DNA from: Clostridiales bacterium
GTDB taxonomy: Bacteria; Bacillota; Clostridia; Christensenellales; Pumilibacteraceae
Direction of reading: 5' to 3'
Assembly: GCA_014799665.1 (NCBI GenBank)
Contig: JAAVHP010000007.1
Coordinates: forward strand, 1 to 59,590
Length of the DNA: 59,590 nt
Each line of letters begins with the position of its first letter. Position 1 is the stretch's first letter. A program made the position numbers and the translations under genes. Below the pieces are notes generated by a model, which searched no databases, was not told the origin of the DNA, and saw only the letters and a list, made by a program, of their open reading frames with translations. Below are positions 40,402 to 51,700 of this stretch, piece after piece.

Positions 40402-40430
40402 TTGAAATCGTAACGGACGAGTTGTATAAT
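40402..40430 (+). promoter_or_regulatory. Promoter of the long ABC ATPase gene
   Basis: TTGAAA (40402-40407), 17 bp, TATAAT (40425-40430); the start at 40470 has AAGGAG. Confidence 0.75.
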
Positions 40431-40469
40431 AATAATGTAATAAAAAAACAATAGAATAAGGAGAAAATT

Positions 40470-42653
40470 ATGGCAAGCCTTTCACTCAAACACATCTACA
40501 AGGTGTATAGCGGCGGCGTTCGCGCTGTCAGCGACTTCAACCTCGAAATAGACGATAAGGAATTTATCGTTTTCGTAGGTCCGTCCGGTTGCGGTAAGTC
40601 GACCACCTTGCGTATGATAGCCGGTCTCGAGGACATTTCGTCCGGTGAACTACGTATCGAGGACCGTCTTGTAAACGACGTCGAGCCCAAGGACCGCGAT
40701 ATAGCGATGGTTTTCCAGAACTATGCGCTTTATCCGCACATGACCGTTTACGACAATATGGCATTCGGTCTTCGCCTTCGTCACAAACCCGCTAAGGAGA
40801 TAGACGAAAGGGTGCAGGAAGCGGCGAGCATACTCGGCATTCAGCATCTTTTGAACCGCAGACCCAAGGCGTTGTCCGGCGGTCAGCGTCAGCGCGTTGC
40901 GCTCGGTCGTGCTATCGTTCGCGAGCCCAAGGTTTTCCTTTTGGACGAGCCGCTCTCGAACCTTGACGCCAAGCTCCGCGTACAGATGCGTACCGAGATC
41001 ACCAAGCTCCACCACAGGCTTGCGACCACGTTTATTTACGTTACGCACGACCAGACCGAGGCTATGACCATGGGTACGCGTATCGTCGTTATGAAAGACG
41101 GTATCGTTCAGCAGGTTGATACGCCTACCACGCTTTACGATAACCCCGCAAATCTTTTCGTCGCGTGCTTCCTCGGTTCGCCGCAGATGAACATATTCAA
41201 GGCGAAGCTTGTTGAGGAGAACGGTGAACTCTATGCGCTTATCGGCGAAACAAATAAGGTCATGATCCCGAAGTCGCGCGCCAAGCGTATTATCGATCAG
41301 AGCGTAATCGGCAGCGAAGTGCTTTTGGGTATCCGTCCCGAGGACGTTCACTACGAGCAGGCGCTTGTCGATGCGCATCCCGAATCGGTCATCAGCGCGA
41401 CTATCGACGTTATCGAGAACCTCGGTAACGAGACCATTCTGTACCTCAACGTAGAGGGCAAGGAAGACTACACGATCGCGCGTGTAAACGCACGCTACTC
41501 GTTCAACCAAGGCGAGAAGGTCACTATGTATCTTGCTACAGAGCACGTACACCTTTTCGATCCCACGACCGAGTTCACGCTTATGGGCGTGCCCGATTAT
41601 AACCTTATACCCGCGCAAGCGGTTGTCAACGACGGCGCGCTTACCGTCATGTTCGGCGACGTCGAGATCAAGCTTCCCGAGGAAATGCTCGCGCGCATTA
41701 CCGATAAGTCGGTCATCAACAACCGCATTACGCTCGGTATTCCTCCCACCGCTATCAAGGCGGAGAACGAGGAAGGCTATGCCGCTATCGAGGGTGTTGC
41801 CGAGTTCTTCGATAACTATCCTCGCTTTAAAGCAGTGTATCTGTCTGTACCCGGCGTTAAAAATTATGTTATCATGTCGCGTGGGCTCGACGATCCCTTC
41901 ACGGGCGGCGAGAAAGTCACTGCGTATATCGATCCGAAAGAGATCCAGCTCTTCAATATCGACGGCGAGCGCTTGATTGCGGACGGTCCCGTCGGCACGA
42001 ATAGCACTGTCGGTACGATTACCAATGTCAACGGCACATATAACTACAGGCTTACCGCCGAGAACGGCACGAAGAACAAGCTTGCGTTCGAGAATTCCAA
42101 GGCTACCACCGACGCTAGCGGCGCTAAGCAGGTCACGGCTAAGTATGACAATCTCAAAACGGTCGAAACGGACAGCCCTATGCATATTCTCGCTCGCGGT
42201 ATGTCTATCGATAAGGAAGTTATTGCACAAACGCCCAAGATGGTTCTTACCGGTATCATCAAGCATCTTGACGAGTACCGCAGAGACGCTATCGTTACCG
42301 TAGAGGTACCCGGCATCGACGGCGATTTGACGGCTATTATTCGCAACTTCTCTGGCTACAACACCGGCGATAAGATCAAGCTCGCGGTCGATCCTCACGC
42401 GGTCATCATCGGCAAGAGCGATACCGTTGCCGAGGCTATCAAGACGGAAGGCGTTATCAACGAGGGCGCTATGCGCTATAAAGAACTCGTTGCGGCGCGC
42501 CAGAAAGAGAAAGAGCTCGAAGAAGCGGCGAAAAAGCCCGTTAAGCCCGCTAAGGCTGAGCAGGCGGCTACTGCCGACGCGGAAGAAGCACCCGCTAAAA
42601 AGCCCGCGGCGAAGAAACCCGCTGTCAAGCGTCCTACCGCTAAGAAGAAATAA
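40470..42653 (+). CDS. Oversized MsmK/UgpC-type ABC ATPase with extra C-terminal domains
   Basis: The first 370 residues are a standard sugar-importer ATPase: Walker A GPSGCGKST at 37-45, signature LSGGQRQRVA near 135, Walker B VFLLDEPLSNLDAK, then a TOBE/OB-type regulatory domain ending near HVHLFDP. Family members stop there; this one has 727 residues. Two further segments (about 375-490 and 560-655) end in similar TAYIDPKEIQLF and KLAVDPHAVIIG patterns and look like added TOBE-like domains. A Lys/Ala/Pro-rich, histone H1-like tail follows from 670. It is transcribed alone with no permease nearby, so it may serve several sugar importers. Confidence 0.8.
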   Translation: MASLSLKHIYKVYSGGVRAVSDFNLEIDDKEFIVFVGPSGCGKSTTLRMIAGLEDISSGELRIEDRLVNDVEPKDRDIAMVFQNYALYPHMTVYDNMAFGLRLRHKPAKEIDERVQEAASILGIQHLLNRRPKALSGGQRQRVALGRAIVREPKVFLLDEPLSNLDAKLRVQMRTEITKLHHRLATTFIYVTHDQTEAMTMGTRIVVMKDGIVQQVDTPTTLYDNPANLFVACFLGSPQMNIFKAKLVEENGELYALIGETNKVMIPKSRAKRIIDQSVIGSEVLLGIRPEDVHYEQALVDAHPESVISATIDVIENLGNETILYLNVEGKEDYTIARVNARYSFNQGEKVTMYLATEHVHLFDPTTEFTLMGVPDYNLIPAQAVVNDGALTVMFGDVEIKLPEEMLARITDKSVINNRITLGIPPTAIKAENEEGYAAIEGVAEFFDNYPRFKAVYLSVPGVKNYVIMSRGLDDPFTGGEKVTAYIDPKEIQLFNIDGERLIADGPVGTNSTVGTITNVNGTYNYRLTAENGTKNKLAFENSKATTDASGAKQVTAKYDNLKTVETDSPMHILARGMSIDKEVIAQTPKMVLTGIIKHLDEYRRDAIVTVEVPGIDGDLTAIIRNFSGYNTGDKIKLAVDPHAVIIGKSDTVAEAIKTEGVINEGAMRYKELVAARQKEKELEEAAKKPVKPAKAEQAATADAEEAPAKKPAAKKPAVKRPTAKKK

Positions 42654-42691
42654 TTCTTTCTTCCTCCTTTGAAAAGAAGAAAGCGAAGAAA

Positions 42692-42735
42692 CCTACTTCT
42701 TTTGAAAAAGAAGTAGGTAAGAAAACTTTAAGTTA
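42692..42735 (-). repeat. Core hairpin repeat, copy 7
   Basis: CCTACTTCTTTT (42692-42703) pairs with AAAAGAAGTAGG (42706-42717), followed by TAAGAAAACTTTA. Another imperfect hairpin of the same type lies just before, at 42652-42683. Together they follow the ATPase stop. Confidence 0.7.
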
Positions 42736-42758
42736 ATATACTGTAAGGCAAACAATTG

Positions 42759-42791
42759 CGCCCATTCCTAATTGAGTGGGCGTTTGTTGTT
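42759..42791 (+). terminator. Terminator after long ABC ATPase gene
   Basis: CGCCCA (42759-42764) pairs with TGGGCG (42777-42782) before TTTGTTGTTG. A further GTACGG/CCGTAC hairpin follows at 42808-42826. Confidence 0.6.
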
Positions 42792-42840
42792 GTGTATAAA
42801 TAAAAAAGTACGGCAAATATACCGTACATTTATAAGCTAA

Positions 42841-42913
42841 AAGTTTTCTTTGCTACTTTCTTGTTCACAAGAAAGTAGAGAAATAACTTCTTTTTCAAAA
42901 GAAGTAAGGGAAA
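42841..42913 (+). repeat. Core hairpin repeat, copy 8 (double)
   Basis: AAAGTTTTCTTTG is followed by CTACTTTCTTG (42854-42864), TTCA, CAAGAAAGTAG (42869-42879), then a second hairpin ACTTCTTTT/AAAAGAAGT at about 42887-42908. It lies next to the cysS stop codon. Confidence 0.65.
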
Positions 42914-42915
42914 AA

Positions 42916-44313
42916 CTACTTCTTTTTCAATTCATAGCCGGTTTTGCTGTCGAGCACAGCGTATCCGCGCGCGTCAAGCTCATTGCGCAGTTTGTCGGAC
43001 GTAGCCCAGTCCTTGTTCTGCCGCGCTTTGAATCGTTCTTCGGCTATCGCCTTGATCTCGTCGGGAATATCGTCGACGGGGGATTGTTCGAGCGGAGTAT
43101 GCAAATCAAGCCCGAGTATGGCGTTAAGCTCGGCCGCCGCGTCGTAGATCTCGTGGCACGCGGGCAGCTTAGCCATTGTCCACAGCTCGCCGAGCGCGAG
43201 CGGGAAGTTAAGATCGTCATAGACCGCCGCAATGATCGCGGCGCGTTGCGCCTTGACCTTGCTTGCCGTTTCCGCATCGGCTTTGGGTGCGTTCTCGCAC
43301 GCCGAAATCGCGCCGCGTAAACGATTGTACGCCGTCGCTGCGCCCGACAACCCGTCGAACGTGAAGTTCAACTTATTGCGGTAATGCGTGTTTAGGCAGA
43401 AATAGCGGAAGGCGAGCGGGGAATAGCCTCGTGCGATGAGATCGTCGATAGTATACACATTGCCGAGCGACTTACTCATTTTGCCACCGTCGACGAGCAT
43501 AAACTCGCCGTGCATCCAATAGTTAACTACCTTATGTCCTTCAAGTGCTTCCGACTGTGCGATTTCGTTTTCGTGGTGAATGGGAATATGATCGACGCCG
43601 CCCGTGTGAATATCGAACCGTTCACCGAGGAACTTCTTGCTCATGGTCGAGCATTCAATGTGCCAGCCGGGATAGCCCATGCCCCACGGCGATTTCCATT
43701 GCATAATATGGTTGGGCTCTGCTTTCTTCCACAGCGCAAAGTCGGCGGGGTGGCGTTTTTGCGTATTGACGGCTACTCGCGCGCCGGCGAGCGCGTCTTC
43801 GAGATTGCACCGCGACAGCTTGCCGTAGTCCGCGAACTTGGAAATATCGAAATATATCCCGTCGTCCGTTTCGTAGCCGTATCCCATGTCGCAGAGCGTT
43901 TTGACAAAATCTATCATCTCGTCGATATTATCGGTCGCCTTGGATATGATTTCGGGCGTGAGAATATTCAGCCGCGCCAAGTCTTTAAAGAAAATCTCCG
44001 AATAGTACGCTGCGATCTGCTCGGGCGACTTATTCTGCTTGCGCGCCGCGGACTGCATTTTGTCCTCGCCGTCGTCGCCGTCGGAAGTGAGATGCCCGAC
44101 GTCTGTAACGTTCATAACCGACTTGGTATTGTATCCCGCAAACTTCAAAACGCGCCGCAGCTCGTCCATGAACACATACGTGCGGAGATTGCCAATATGC
44201 GCGTAGTTGTACACCGTAGGCCCGCACGAATAGGTCTTGACCTCGGGCGGGGCAATGGGCGCAAACTTTTCCTTCTTGCGCGTCAGCGTGTTATAAAAAT
44301 AAAGAGTATCCAT
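42916..44313 (-). CDS. cysS: Cysteinyl-tRNA synthetase
   Basis: CysS charges tRNA-Cys. The 465-residue class I enzyme has the zinc-ligand C30 in YSCGPTVYNYAHIGN with the HIGH-type site at 39-42, later zinc ligands in HIECSTMS and HHENE, and GGKMSKSLGN. Length is normal. GGAG precedes the ATG, 23 bases after the cysE stop, so cysE and cysS form one transcript that joins cysteine synthesis to its use in translation. Confidence 0.97.
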   Translation of the reverse strand: MDTLYFYNTLTRKKEKFAPIAPPEVKTYSCGPTVYNYAHIGNLRTYVFMDELRRVLKFAGYNTKSVMNVTDVGHLTSDGDDGEDKMQSAARKQNKSPEQIAAYYSEIFFKDLARLNILTPEIISKATDNIDEMIDFVKTLCDMGYGYETDDGIYFDISKFADYGKLSRCNLEDALAGARVAVNTQKRHPADFALWKKAEPNHIMQWKSPWGMGYPGWHIECSTMSKKFLGERFDIHTGGVDHIPIHHENEIAQSEALEGHKVVNYWMHGEFMLVDGGKMSKSLGNVYTIDDLIARGYSPLAFRYFCLNTHYRNKLNFTFDGLSGAATAYNRLRGAISACENAPKADAETASKVKAQRAAIIAAVYDDLNFPLALGELWTMAKLPACHEIYDAAAELNAILGLDLHTPLEQSPVDDIPDEIKAIAEERFKARQNKDWATSDKLRNELDARGYAVLDSKTGYELKKK

Positions 44314-44336
44314 TATCTTCTCCGTAAATTAACCGT

Positions 44337-45011
44337 TTAATTGTTTGTATTCGGTTTTTTAAGTTCCAGAACTTGACTTTCGAGTGCGGTTATACGCGCG
44401 TTAAGCTTATCGATATCGTCCTCTACGGGATCGGGCAGGGCCTGACACAAATCGTTAACACATAGCTCTTCCACGCGCTTGCCCGCAATGCGCACTATAC
44501 GCGCGGGAACGCCGACTACAGTCGCGTTGGGCGGAACCTCGTGGAGTACTACCGAGCCCGCGCCGATTTTTGCGCCGTTGCCTACAGTGAACGGTCCGAG
44601 CACCTTTGCGCCTGAGCTTATCATAACGTTATTGCCGACGGTGGGGTGGCGCTTGCCCTTGTCCTTGCCCGTGCCGCCAAGAGTAACGCCTTGGTAAATA
44701 ACTACGTTGTTCCCGACGACTGCCGTTTCTCCGATTACCACGCCCGCACCGTGATCTATGAATACGCCTCGACCGATCGTAGCACCGGGATGAATTTCTA
44801 TGCCCGTAAAGAAACGGGCAAGCCCCGAAAGAATACGCGCCAATAAGAAATATCTGTGAATGTGCAGAAAATGAAAAAATCGATACAATACGAGCGCATG
44901 AAATCCGTAACAGCACAACGCGGCCTCAAATTTATTACGTGTGGCGGGATCGTGTTTTACGGCGGCGTCGAGATCGCGCCGTATCGCTGTAAAGGCCTCG
45001 ATTTTTTTCAT
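44337..45011 (-). CDS. cysE: Serine O-acetyltransferase
   Basis: CysE makes O-acetylserine, the substrate of CysK. The product (about 224 residues) has an N-terminal helical domain and a left-handed beta-helix built of hexapeptide repeats (GATIGRGVFIDHGAGVVIGE), with the active-site His and Asp in FIDHGAG. The start is taken at ATG 45011, 6 bases after AGAGG; the TTG two codons upstream overlaps that site. The C-terminal residues form a short coiled coil instead of the usual tail. Operon with cysS. The lack of a T-box leader means control is not by tRNA-Cys in any way I can see. Confidence 0.93.
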   Translation of the reverse strand: MKKIEAFTAIRRDLDAAVKHDPATRNKFEAALCCYGFHALVLYRFFHFLHIHRYFLLARILSGLARFFTGIEIHPGATIGRGVFIDHGAGVVIGETAVVGNNVVIYQGVTLGGTGKDKGKRHPTVGNNVMISSGAKVLGPFTVGNGAKIGAGSVVLHEVPPNATVVGVPARIVRIAGKRVEELCVNDLCQALPDPVEDDIDKLNARITALESQVLELKKPNTNN

Positions 45012-45029
45012 TGACAACCTCTAAAACAA

Positions 45030-45058
45030 AACGCCGCAAGCCAATAGGCAAGGGCGTT
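45030..45058 (-). terminator. Terminator or attenuator between marR and cysE
   Basis: On the minus strand AACGCC (45058-45053) pairs with GGCGTT (45035-45030), followed by TTGTTTT. It lies just before the cysE ribosome site and may reduce read-through from the MarR gene. Confidence 0.55.
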
Positions 45059-45077
45059 AAAACCGAATAGGAAGGGG

Positions 45078-45482
45078 TTATTCAGCTCCGTTAAGGAAAT
45101 TTAACGCTTCTTTGAGCTTTTTATCGCCTTTGAGCGCTTCTTTTTCGTTTAAGGAAAGCTGGTTCAATAACGACTTGTCGAGCTCGGCGATCATTTTGTT
45201 AAGCTCTTCCGCGCCCTTATCGGTGATCTTGTAATGCACGGACCGCATATCGCGTTCCACGCGCATTTTTTCGATTAAGCCTTCGGCTATCATGTTACGA
45301 GCTAGAATAGTAAGATTGGGTTTTGCAATGCAAAGCTCGTTAACAAGCTCTTTGGGCGATAAAACCTCGTTACGTACAAGGTAGAGAAGTCGCATTTTTT
45401 GGGAAATAATAGCGCCGTTATCGCAATTCTTGCACAGCTTGCGAGTGGTGGCATTGATTGCGAGTATTTGTTCAGCCAGCAT
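45078..45482 (-). CDS. MarR-family regulator
   Basis: The 134-residue product is a winged-helix repressor: LSPKELVNELCIAKPNLTILARNMIAEGLIEK is the recognition helix pair and wing, with MRSVHYKITDKGAEELNKM following. A TAGGAG ribosome site precedes the ATG, and TTGACA (45561-45556) with TAGAAT (45537-45532) form a promoter. It is divergent from the giant surface-protein gene, which it may control; other targets could be the cysteine genes downstream. The ligand is unknown. Confidence 0.85.
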   Translation of the reverse strand: MLAEQILAINATTRKLCKNCDNGAIISQKMRLLYLVRNEVLSPKELVNELCIAKPNLTILARNMIAEGLIEKMRVERDMRSVHYKITDKGAEELNKMIAELDKSLLNQLSLNEKEALKGDKKLKEALNFLNGAE

Positions 45483-45705
45483 TTTTCATCTCCTATAAAA
45501 CGGTTTATGACAGCTCGGTTGCTTTGCCGTTATTCTATCATATTATATGTATCATTGTCAAATATTTTTCCAAGCAAATTAATTATATTTTTCAAACGAT
45601 TATTTGCCGATAAACGCTTGAAATTTATTGTTTATCCGCGTTGTAGAGTGCTGGCAGTGTCGAGGGTAGACTGCTAAATTTAACTATATTTTTGCCTTTA
45701 TGTTA

Positions 45706-45734
45706 TTGACAAACGCGATGCTTTGGTGTATTAT
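45706..45734 (+). promoter_or_regulatory. Promoter of the giant surface-protein gene
   Basis: TTGACA (45706-45711), 17 bp, TATTAT (45729-45734). This places transcription start near 45741, so in-frame ATG codons at 45700 and 45718 cannot be used. The 307-base gap 45483-45789 otherwise shows only the MarR promoter on the other strand. Confidence 0.8.
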
Positions 45735-45789
45735 ATATGTGTACTATTATAACGTGGATGGAAGTACCGTCCGCGTAGCGAGGTGTTTT

Positions 45790-48700
45790 ATGCCTATATC
45801 CGATGAAGTAATCGAGCTTGCACCGGTTAAAAAAACCAAAACAACGCTTATCATACTGTTGGTTGCGGTAGGCGTAGCGGTAGCTCTTGCCGTTACGTTT
45901 TTGGTTATGTACTTGTTAAAGCCCGCTCCCGAAGGCGATAACACCGTCGTAAACGACGTGAGCATAACTACCAATTCATTGTTCTCATCATTGGGAGAAG
46001 ACGGTAACGAAACGCTTACCGCCTCGATAGGCAATAAGTATACCGTCAGCGCGAAGGCGTCCGTCGAGAACGGTACGAGCGAGAATATCGCGTGGGAGGT
46101 TTCGCCGCGCGAAGCTGTTATCGATACGCAGATAAGCGAAGATACGCTGTCTTTCTCGTTCACGCCCAACGCAGGGCACGACGGCGAGGAAGTTACTATA
46201 ATCGCGAGGTCCGCCGCCAAAGGCGAAAAGGTAAAAGAAATCAAGTTCAAGGTCGTAGATCAAAAGACCGAATACTTGTTCGCGACTAAGTATTACGCCG
46301 AAGGTACGGACAGTAGCAGAGCGCCTACCGTTACCGACAATAAATTATCGGTACCGCATTATACGGTAAACGATAACAATAAGTCGTACACCATGCTATT
46401 TGAGCAAAAAGGCGAATATAACGACTTAATTAACGAATACGCATTGCTTACCGACGATGAAGCGGACGTCACGGCGACCTCGGGTGATACTAATGTTTTG
46501 TCTATTATCAGATCGTCCTATGCGTCGGTAACGTTCAGGACGGTAAAACAAGGCTCGACCACGATCAATCTTACAGTTAACTCCGGCAAGACCTTTACCT
46601 TTAACGTAACGGTACAGTCGAGCGAAGACCTCAAATACATAGAGAATATTTATTTCTTCGATAAAGCGATAGTCGATAAAGAGTTTATCGAGAAGCATTT
46701 GACGCCGGATAACAAGCTTGATATCGCTAAGCTCACCACCGAGTTCGGCGGTTCCAAGCCTACTAACACTACCGTTAAAATGAATAGCGGTACATTCACG
46801 CTGCCGTATTCCAACGAACCGTACACCAATATATTCGATCATATTCTTATATATCCTATCAACATACAGTACGACGTCAAGACGAAGGATTTCCAAACGA
46901 ATTGGCAAAGTCATATCAACGTTACTTCAAGCAGTAACGATATTATACGCCCCGACAGGCAAACCGCGCAAAACACCACTACCGTAAACCTCGTTACAAG
47001 AGGTTTGGGCAGCGGAACGCTCACGTTCGAGGACAGTGCGTCGGGCAGCGTTAAAACCAATCAAAAAATCATGTACAACGTTGTGGCGGGCAATCAAACC
47101 GGCACGCTTTCGGTTCAGCCGTACAACAGCGATGGTACGCTCAGTTCTACCAAGGTAGGCGACAACGGCAAAATAGCAGTCGTTCCCGATCAGAAAATGC
47201 TGTATTCCGTTGCGTATACGCTTACCATGCCCGGCGATACTGACGTCTCGTCGGTAATCGACAAAAAACTTATGAACCTCGATTACATGGTCGAATTTGA
47301 CGATGATATTTTCGAGGTAAGCACCGACAAAGAATTCGCAGAGAAGCTCAAAAAAGGCGTCAGGACTCAGCTCAAAAAGAGTCACGTCGATATCGTGCGC
47401 GTTGCGGGTGGTTCTACCTCGTCTACTGCGACCGCCTTTACTGCGACAGTTAGCTTATATGTGGCTGTAAATGCGAATGCCGACACTACCGAAGATACGG
47501 CGTTACCCGACATAAAATTCACTAAGTTCGGAACTACGCTTTCTACAGCCGAAGATGCGGCAACCAATAATCGAGACGCGCAGTGGAGCAAAAAGGTCAA
47601 CGTTTCCATTACCGCGCAGGCTAAGGACGCCGCCTTAATAGGTAAGGATGCGGCGCATAATTTAGTTACCGATTCGGATAATCTACCGGGCGATATTACA
47701 TACCTCGATAACGGTAAAGGCGCAGTAATTCACGTTCAGCAAAACGCGGACGGCGAACCCCTGCCTTTCAATGTTTACGAGCTTATTACAGCTAAGGGCG
47801 AATGCAAAAAGACGGTTTCGCTCGATGCCAAAGGCTCTTTGCGTAGCTCGACGATGGAACCCGTAAAGAACTCCAACGGAGTAGTTGTAGTCAGCGGCGA
47901 TAATATAGTTTTCACGAGCACGATCAGCACCTCAAAAGCCACGGTAAGCGTAAAGGTCACTACTATGGACGGTGGCGATTTAGGTACGTTTACTTTCGAT
48001 ATTTACGTTATAAACGGCGTGGATAGATTTGCGCCTATGTCCGACCAGGGCGTTAACTACGGTTACAAGTTAAACAGAATTACTTGCGACAGTAATTTAA
48101 CGGCCGGCGTTTCCGGCACAAGATACGTATATAGGTCCTACAATCCTCAGGGCACGGCTACGACGTACACTTTCGAAAAAATGGAATTATATTACGGCGC
48201 GGTCGGTGATAGTGGGAAATTCAAGCGCGTAGAGAAAACGGGCGGCACCGGTGCGGCGGACTATTATTACGTTTACACAGAAAATGAACAAAAACATGAA
48301 GAATTGTTCTTTACGTACAACGGCTCCATTCTTGCTCCTGCAGTAGACCTTTACGAAAAGAGTATGAAATTCAGCGAGAATTTCACCACGGTTTATGCGG
48401 AATTTACTGCGAATGTCTCCGATTATTACGCGGGCAAGAGCGCGAAAACTCCTTCTCATGCTCCGTCCGTAGTGCAAACCTGTAATTTCACCCGTAATGC
48501 GGACTCGGTTGCCGTTTACACCAACTCGGGTTATGCTAACGACTCCCTCCTTATTGTAAATAACACAAAGGAATACGATTATAACCAAGCCGCAAAGGTT
48601 TATTTCTACGCGACATCCGTTGTAAAATATAGCGACGGAACTGAAATTCCCGTAGAACGCTATAAGAACGATTACTTGGTAGAGCGCGCTACGATAGCGC

Positions 48701-51700
48701 TTGCGAGCGGGATAAACGAGACATATATTTCCGATATAAAGAAGCCTTCTACCGGTAATCAATATTACAGCTTCCAGCTCTCCGTTCCTATGGTAAAAAA
48801 TAATACGACAGGCGATTTATATTCGTTTGCCGTTACGGCGGGCGCAACGAACAGCAACCTTCTCATTCGTGCGCAAAACAAATCGCGCGGAGTAGCTTAC
48901 GTTGGCTTGTTCTCGGATGAAAACTGCACGACTCCGATAGCCGCCGATACTGTATTGTCGTTCGGCAAATTCAATAAGGACACTTTGGAAAGCAAAACAA
49001 TTTACGTCAAGGTTACGTATGTGGAGCTTCCTGCGGGTAATAATCCTTACGTCAATTTCGAGCCCGTCGTTGTTACGCTTCCCGATTTCCTGAAATCGAA
49101 TGCAGAAAATTTAATTCCGAGTTCGTCCGTCGATAAAGTGTATGCGACAGGCGAGTTTGAAAAATTCCCGTTGATTTTAACTCTTGTATCCGACTATGAT
49201 GAAGCCGATAACGGCGTTATTTCGGTAGATCAACAGCAGCAGCCTGCCGGTACGAATTGGAAAAAAGCAACCTGCAACGCTTCCGTCGATACGGGGCTTG
49301 CTTCCGTAAGCGTTAAGGACGGCGCAATCACGCATACCGCAACCTCTACTAACAGCGCAACCGTCGAGTGGAAGGTTGACGTTGCTTCGGCGGCAGATTT
49401 CACGGACGGCTCCGCCAAAGAAAAGGTGTTCAATTTATCGTTCGCTTCGTTGTTGTCGGCAATGAATTATAACAGAACCGAGAGCAAGCTCGACTGCACG
49501 ATCAGTCCTGCCACATATGCCGGCATTTCGGTCAGCAAAGGCATATTCGACGCGGACGGCGCTTCTATCGGCTTTACGCTGAACAACGGCATAACCGAAC
49601 CGATTAATAAGGCGACGATAACCGTTACGTTTACAGATAAAACCAACGGCGCAACTACAACGTTCACGGTCAATTTCGAAATTACCGTAACGATCGTCGT
49701 TTACGAGGTAACATTCGATAATGCCGACGAAGTAGTCGTATTCACGAGCGGAGAAGCGGGCGAAACCGAGACTTCGACGACACTGCATGTAACTATAAAC
49801 GGCGGCGTAACCCCTAACGATAACGAGCTGACCGTTTCCGTGCAGAACGCCGACGGTACAACGGCGGAAGGTCTCAGAGCCGTTTACGAAAAGAATAATG
49901 AGAATAAGTATACGCAAAACGTAATCGTTTACGCAAAGAATTCCATCATTACGGAAAAAACGTATAAAGTCGTAGTGAGCAGCAAGGGCGGCGTGAAGCT
50001 GGCGGAAAAAGCAATAACCGTTAAGACGAACGCCACGTATATCACGCTTGATGCAAATCATCCCGACGTAGAAGTGACTACTGAGGAAGCAAACAAAAAA
50101 TATAATGCTTCGGTTACCGTTACGCCCGACAAAAACACGTTCAATCTTGCCGCGGCGATCGTAAACGGTAAGGACGGTCAAACGTATACCGTAACGTATT
50201 CCGTTTACGACGATGCCGCAGGCGCCGCGAGCGTAGCCAATCAAAATAACGGCATGTTTACCGTTGCGCCGAAGGCTCGTACTGGTCAGTTCGGCTACCG
50301 TATGACCTATACCGGCAGCTCCGATAAAAAGTCCTATACCATAGACGTAGTTGTAACCTATACGGTTCCTTCTTCCGAAAATACCGTAACCCTTAATAAT
50401 CTTCCCGCCGCCATAACCGATAACGGCGCAATCGTGTTGTATTATAACAGCGCCGACGTGCGTACCACGATCGATTTGGCTTCGTATATCAAGGTTACCA
50501 ATAGCTTCGATACCGATGGTGTAGATATCGGAAGTATGTTTACCGAGCGCGCGCTTTCTACCGCGTCTAACGGTATTCTCAGATTAGAAGGCACCAAGAT
50601 TATTCCGACCGCTACGACGGAAAACGGCGTTAAGATTAAAATTAAGGTCGGCGACGCCGAAAGCCAAGAATATACCGTAATAGTCCGTTCTATCGGCAAT
50701 CTTGTCGTAACGCCGTCGGCAACGGAGATTGACAAAACAGACGCTCAACCGATAACGCTTACCAATAGCCTTAGTAACAAGTATTACGGTCTTGAATATG
50801 CATATGCAATCACCGCGCCTGCGGGCTTTACGGTGTCGGGAGATAAAACGACCCTTACGCTTAACGATCCCGCGCCCGCGAACGGCACGTATAGATTTTC
50901 TGCCAAGGCAACGTTCACAATGACGAGCGGTATAACGGGCTTGGCGTTTGAGTGCACCACGTTTGAGAAATTGAATGCATTCAATATAACCGTCAACAGC
51001 GACAGCATAACCGCCGATTTCGACTTGATTTGCGGCGCAAATACTACGCTTGACAGTCAAAACCATTTCTTAACCGGCGGCGATAACGAGCATACAGTTA
51101 GACTTACAAAAGTCGTATCGGGCGTTGAGTACGAGCTTTCCGTTATTAACAACGTAGTAAAGATTACTCAGCAATTCAATGCTTCGGGCGTTGCCAAGAT
51201 CGAAGTGAACGGTAGCAATATAGGCGAGTTCACTTTGACGGTAACCGCCAAGTATAACGAAACAGAGGTTGTTGATACTGTATCTAAAACTTATAACTTC
51301 ATTCATATCGGTTCGGTTACGGCAGAGCTAAAATACGATAACGGCAGCGCGATAAACGCAGATACTACTCAAAATATCGACGATATATCCAAGAAGTTCA
51401 CATATACCGTTAATAACGTGCCTACCGGTGCAACGCTTGATCTTCACGCTTACGGCGAGGGCGTTACTACGGTGCTTAACGACAATGTTTTGACGATAAC
51501 CGTAACTAAGCCCACGACGCTCGTTGTATACGGCACGGTCACCGTCGGCACGGGAGATAATCAATACTTCGTGTATCTGCCTACGCGCACGGTTACTCTT
51601 ACTGCAACCGCGCCTGCGTTCAATGTAACTTCGGATAAGAACACTCTTACTCTTTCGGCGGGCTCTGTGCTGCCTACCGCTACTCTGTCGGTCGATAAAG

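Noticed and set aside
40650..42398. 582-codon minus-strand ORF opposite the ABC ATPase gene
   Set aside because: It is a shadow produced by third-position GC bias; the plus-strand product has complete ATPase motifs.
45012..45077. T-box for the cysE-cysS operon
   Set aside because: The gap is too short and holds only a simple terminator-like hairpin.
45700..45789. Upstream extension of the giant surface protein to ATG 45700
   Set aside because: The promoter TTGACA/TATTAT at 45706-45734 lies inside this stretch, so it is not transcribed in full.
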